Below are positions 63,765-64,000 of a DNA stretch of 64,000 nt, piece after piece. Location: the NCBI RefSeq assembly GCF_014284175.1, contig NZ_JACOGA010000002.1, forward strand, positions 186,001 through 250,000, read 5' to 3'. Position numbers and translations under genes: made by a program. The notes below the pieces were generated by a model. That model had not been told where the DNA came from and ran no database searches. It saw nothing but the letters and a program-made list of their open reading frames with translations. Numbering within the stretch: the first letter of the stretch is position 1; each line of letters begins with the position of its first letter. The DNA is from Affinundibacterium flavidum. GTDB taxonomy: Bacteria > Pseudomonadota > Gammaproteobacteria > Burkholderiales > Burkholderiaceae_D.

Positions 63765-64000
63765 ATGGGAATTGAATTGGTGAACGCAGGCGAAACTTTG
63801 GCCGCGATTGTAGTAAGTAACGAACTTAGCAAACAAGCAAACGGTGGCGGCGACAATCCGCAATCGAGCACCAATGGGGATTCCGCAGCGACTTGCGCCA
63901 ATTGTGGTACTAGCCTGGCAGGTGCGTATTGCTATGCTTGCGGACAGTCTTCGCATATCCATCGCTCATTGCTGCACATGTTTGAAGAAGTTTTGCATGG
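63765..64000 (+). CDS. Zinc-ribbon protein, DUF3667-like, N-terminal part (cut by window edge)
   Basis: The frame is open to the window end (78 codons seen). It has an acidic/Gly-rich lead, then a zinc-ribbon pattern CANCGTSLAGAYCYACGQ and SSHIHRSLLHMFEEVLHG, as in DUF3667 membrane proteins where the ribbon precedes several membrane helices. Those helices lie beyond the window. GAGGT sits 5 nt before the ATG. Function unknown. Confidence 0.7.
   Translation, partial: MGIELVNAGETLAAIVVSNELSKQANGGGDNPQSSTNGDSAATCANCGTSLAGAYCYACGQSSHIHRSLLHMFEEVLH

Overview
The window looks like a chromosomal segment of a betaproteobacterium, most likely Burkholderiales/Oxalobacteraceae and Undibacterium-like. 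The clues are moderate GC, many LysR regulators, an Oar-type TonB receptor, hairpin repeats of the CCCTCTCCCGC/GCGGGAGAGGG type and a De Ley-Doudoroff galactose pathway. The taxon is an inference from gene content and repeat style, since no rRNA or other marker gene is present. I found no rRNA, tRNA or CRISPR array.

Layout. 1-9 kb: the end of a LuxR-type regulator, a lipoprotein/DUF2272 pair, a methyltransferase, two 3'-truncated copies of one GNAT acetyltransferase on either side of a membrane-SRPBCC protein, and a solitary AAA_13 (PrrC/RloC-like) ATPase with a zinc-hook motif, probably a defence gene. 9-29 kb: housekeeping and accessory genes, namely an alpha/beta hydrolase, an EreA/ChaN-like protein, an acyltransferase 3, SlyD, a sulfatase, a class C beta-lactamase, an M64 peptidase, a LysR/quinone-oxidoreductase pair, VOC and YdjM-like proteins, an AraC regulator and an APC permease. 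Hairpin repeats separate many of them.

29-38.4 kb is a glycan-use locus on the minus strand: a TonB receptor, a GH63-type glucosidase, a GH27 alpha-galactosidase and a six-hairpin glycosidase. 43-53.5 kb is the matching catabolic cluster: galactonate dehydratase, KDGal kinase, KDPGal aldolase, lactonase, an AraFGH-type sugar importer, an SDR sugar dehydrogenase, a GbpR-like LysR and a mutarotase. Together they could take an alpha-galactoside from the outer membrane to pyruvate and glyceraldehyde-3-phosphate. A 52-bp conserved element upstream of the TonB receptor, the GH27 gene and dgoD appears to tie the two loci into one regulon. Between the loci lie an M9 collagenase, a lone integron-type gene cassette with an attC site, and a MITE-like element.

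54-64 kb: MsrA, a three-gene SMC/kleisin/KITE-type condensin operon whose intergenic gaps are filled by inverted repeats and which has no adjacent nuclease gene, a YkuD L,D-transpeptidase split by a frameshift at an A8 tract, a TPR-GGDEF diguanylate cyclase, and the start of a zinc-ribbon membrane protein.

The most notable items are the shared 52-bp element, the stranded attC cassette, the MITE family with target duplications, the condensin-like operon and the split transpeptidase.
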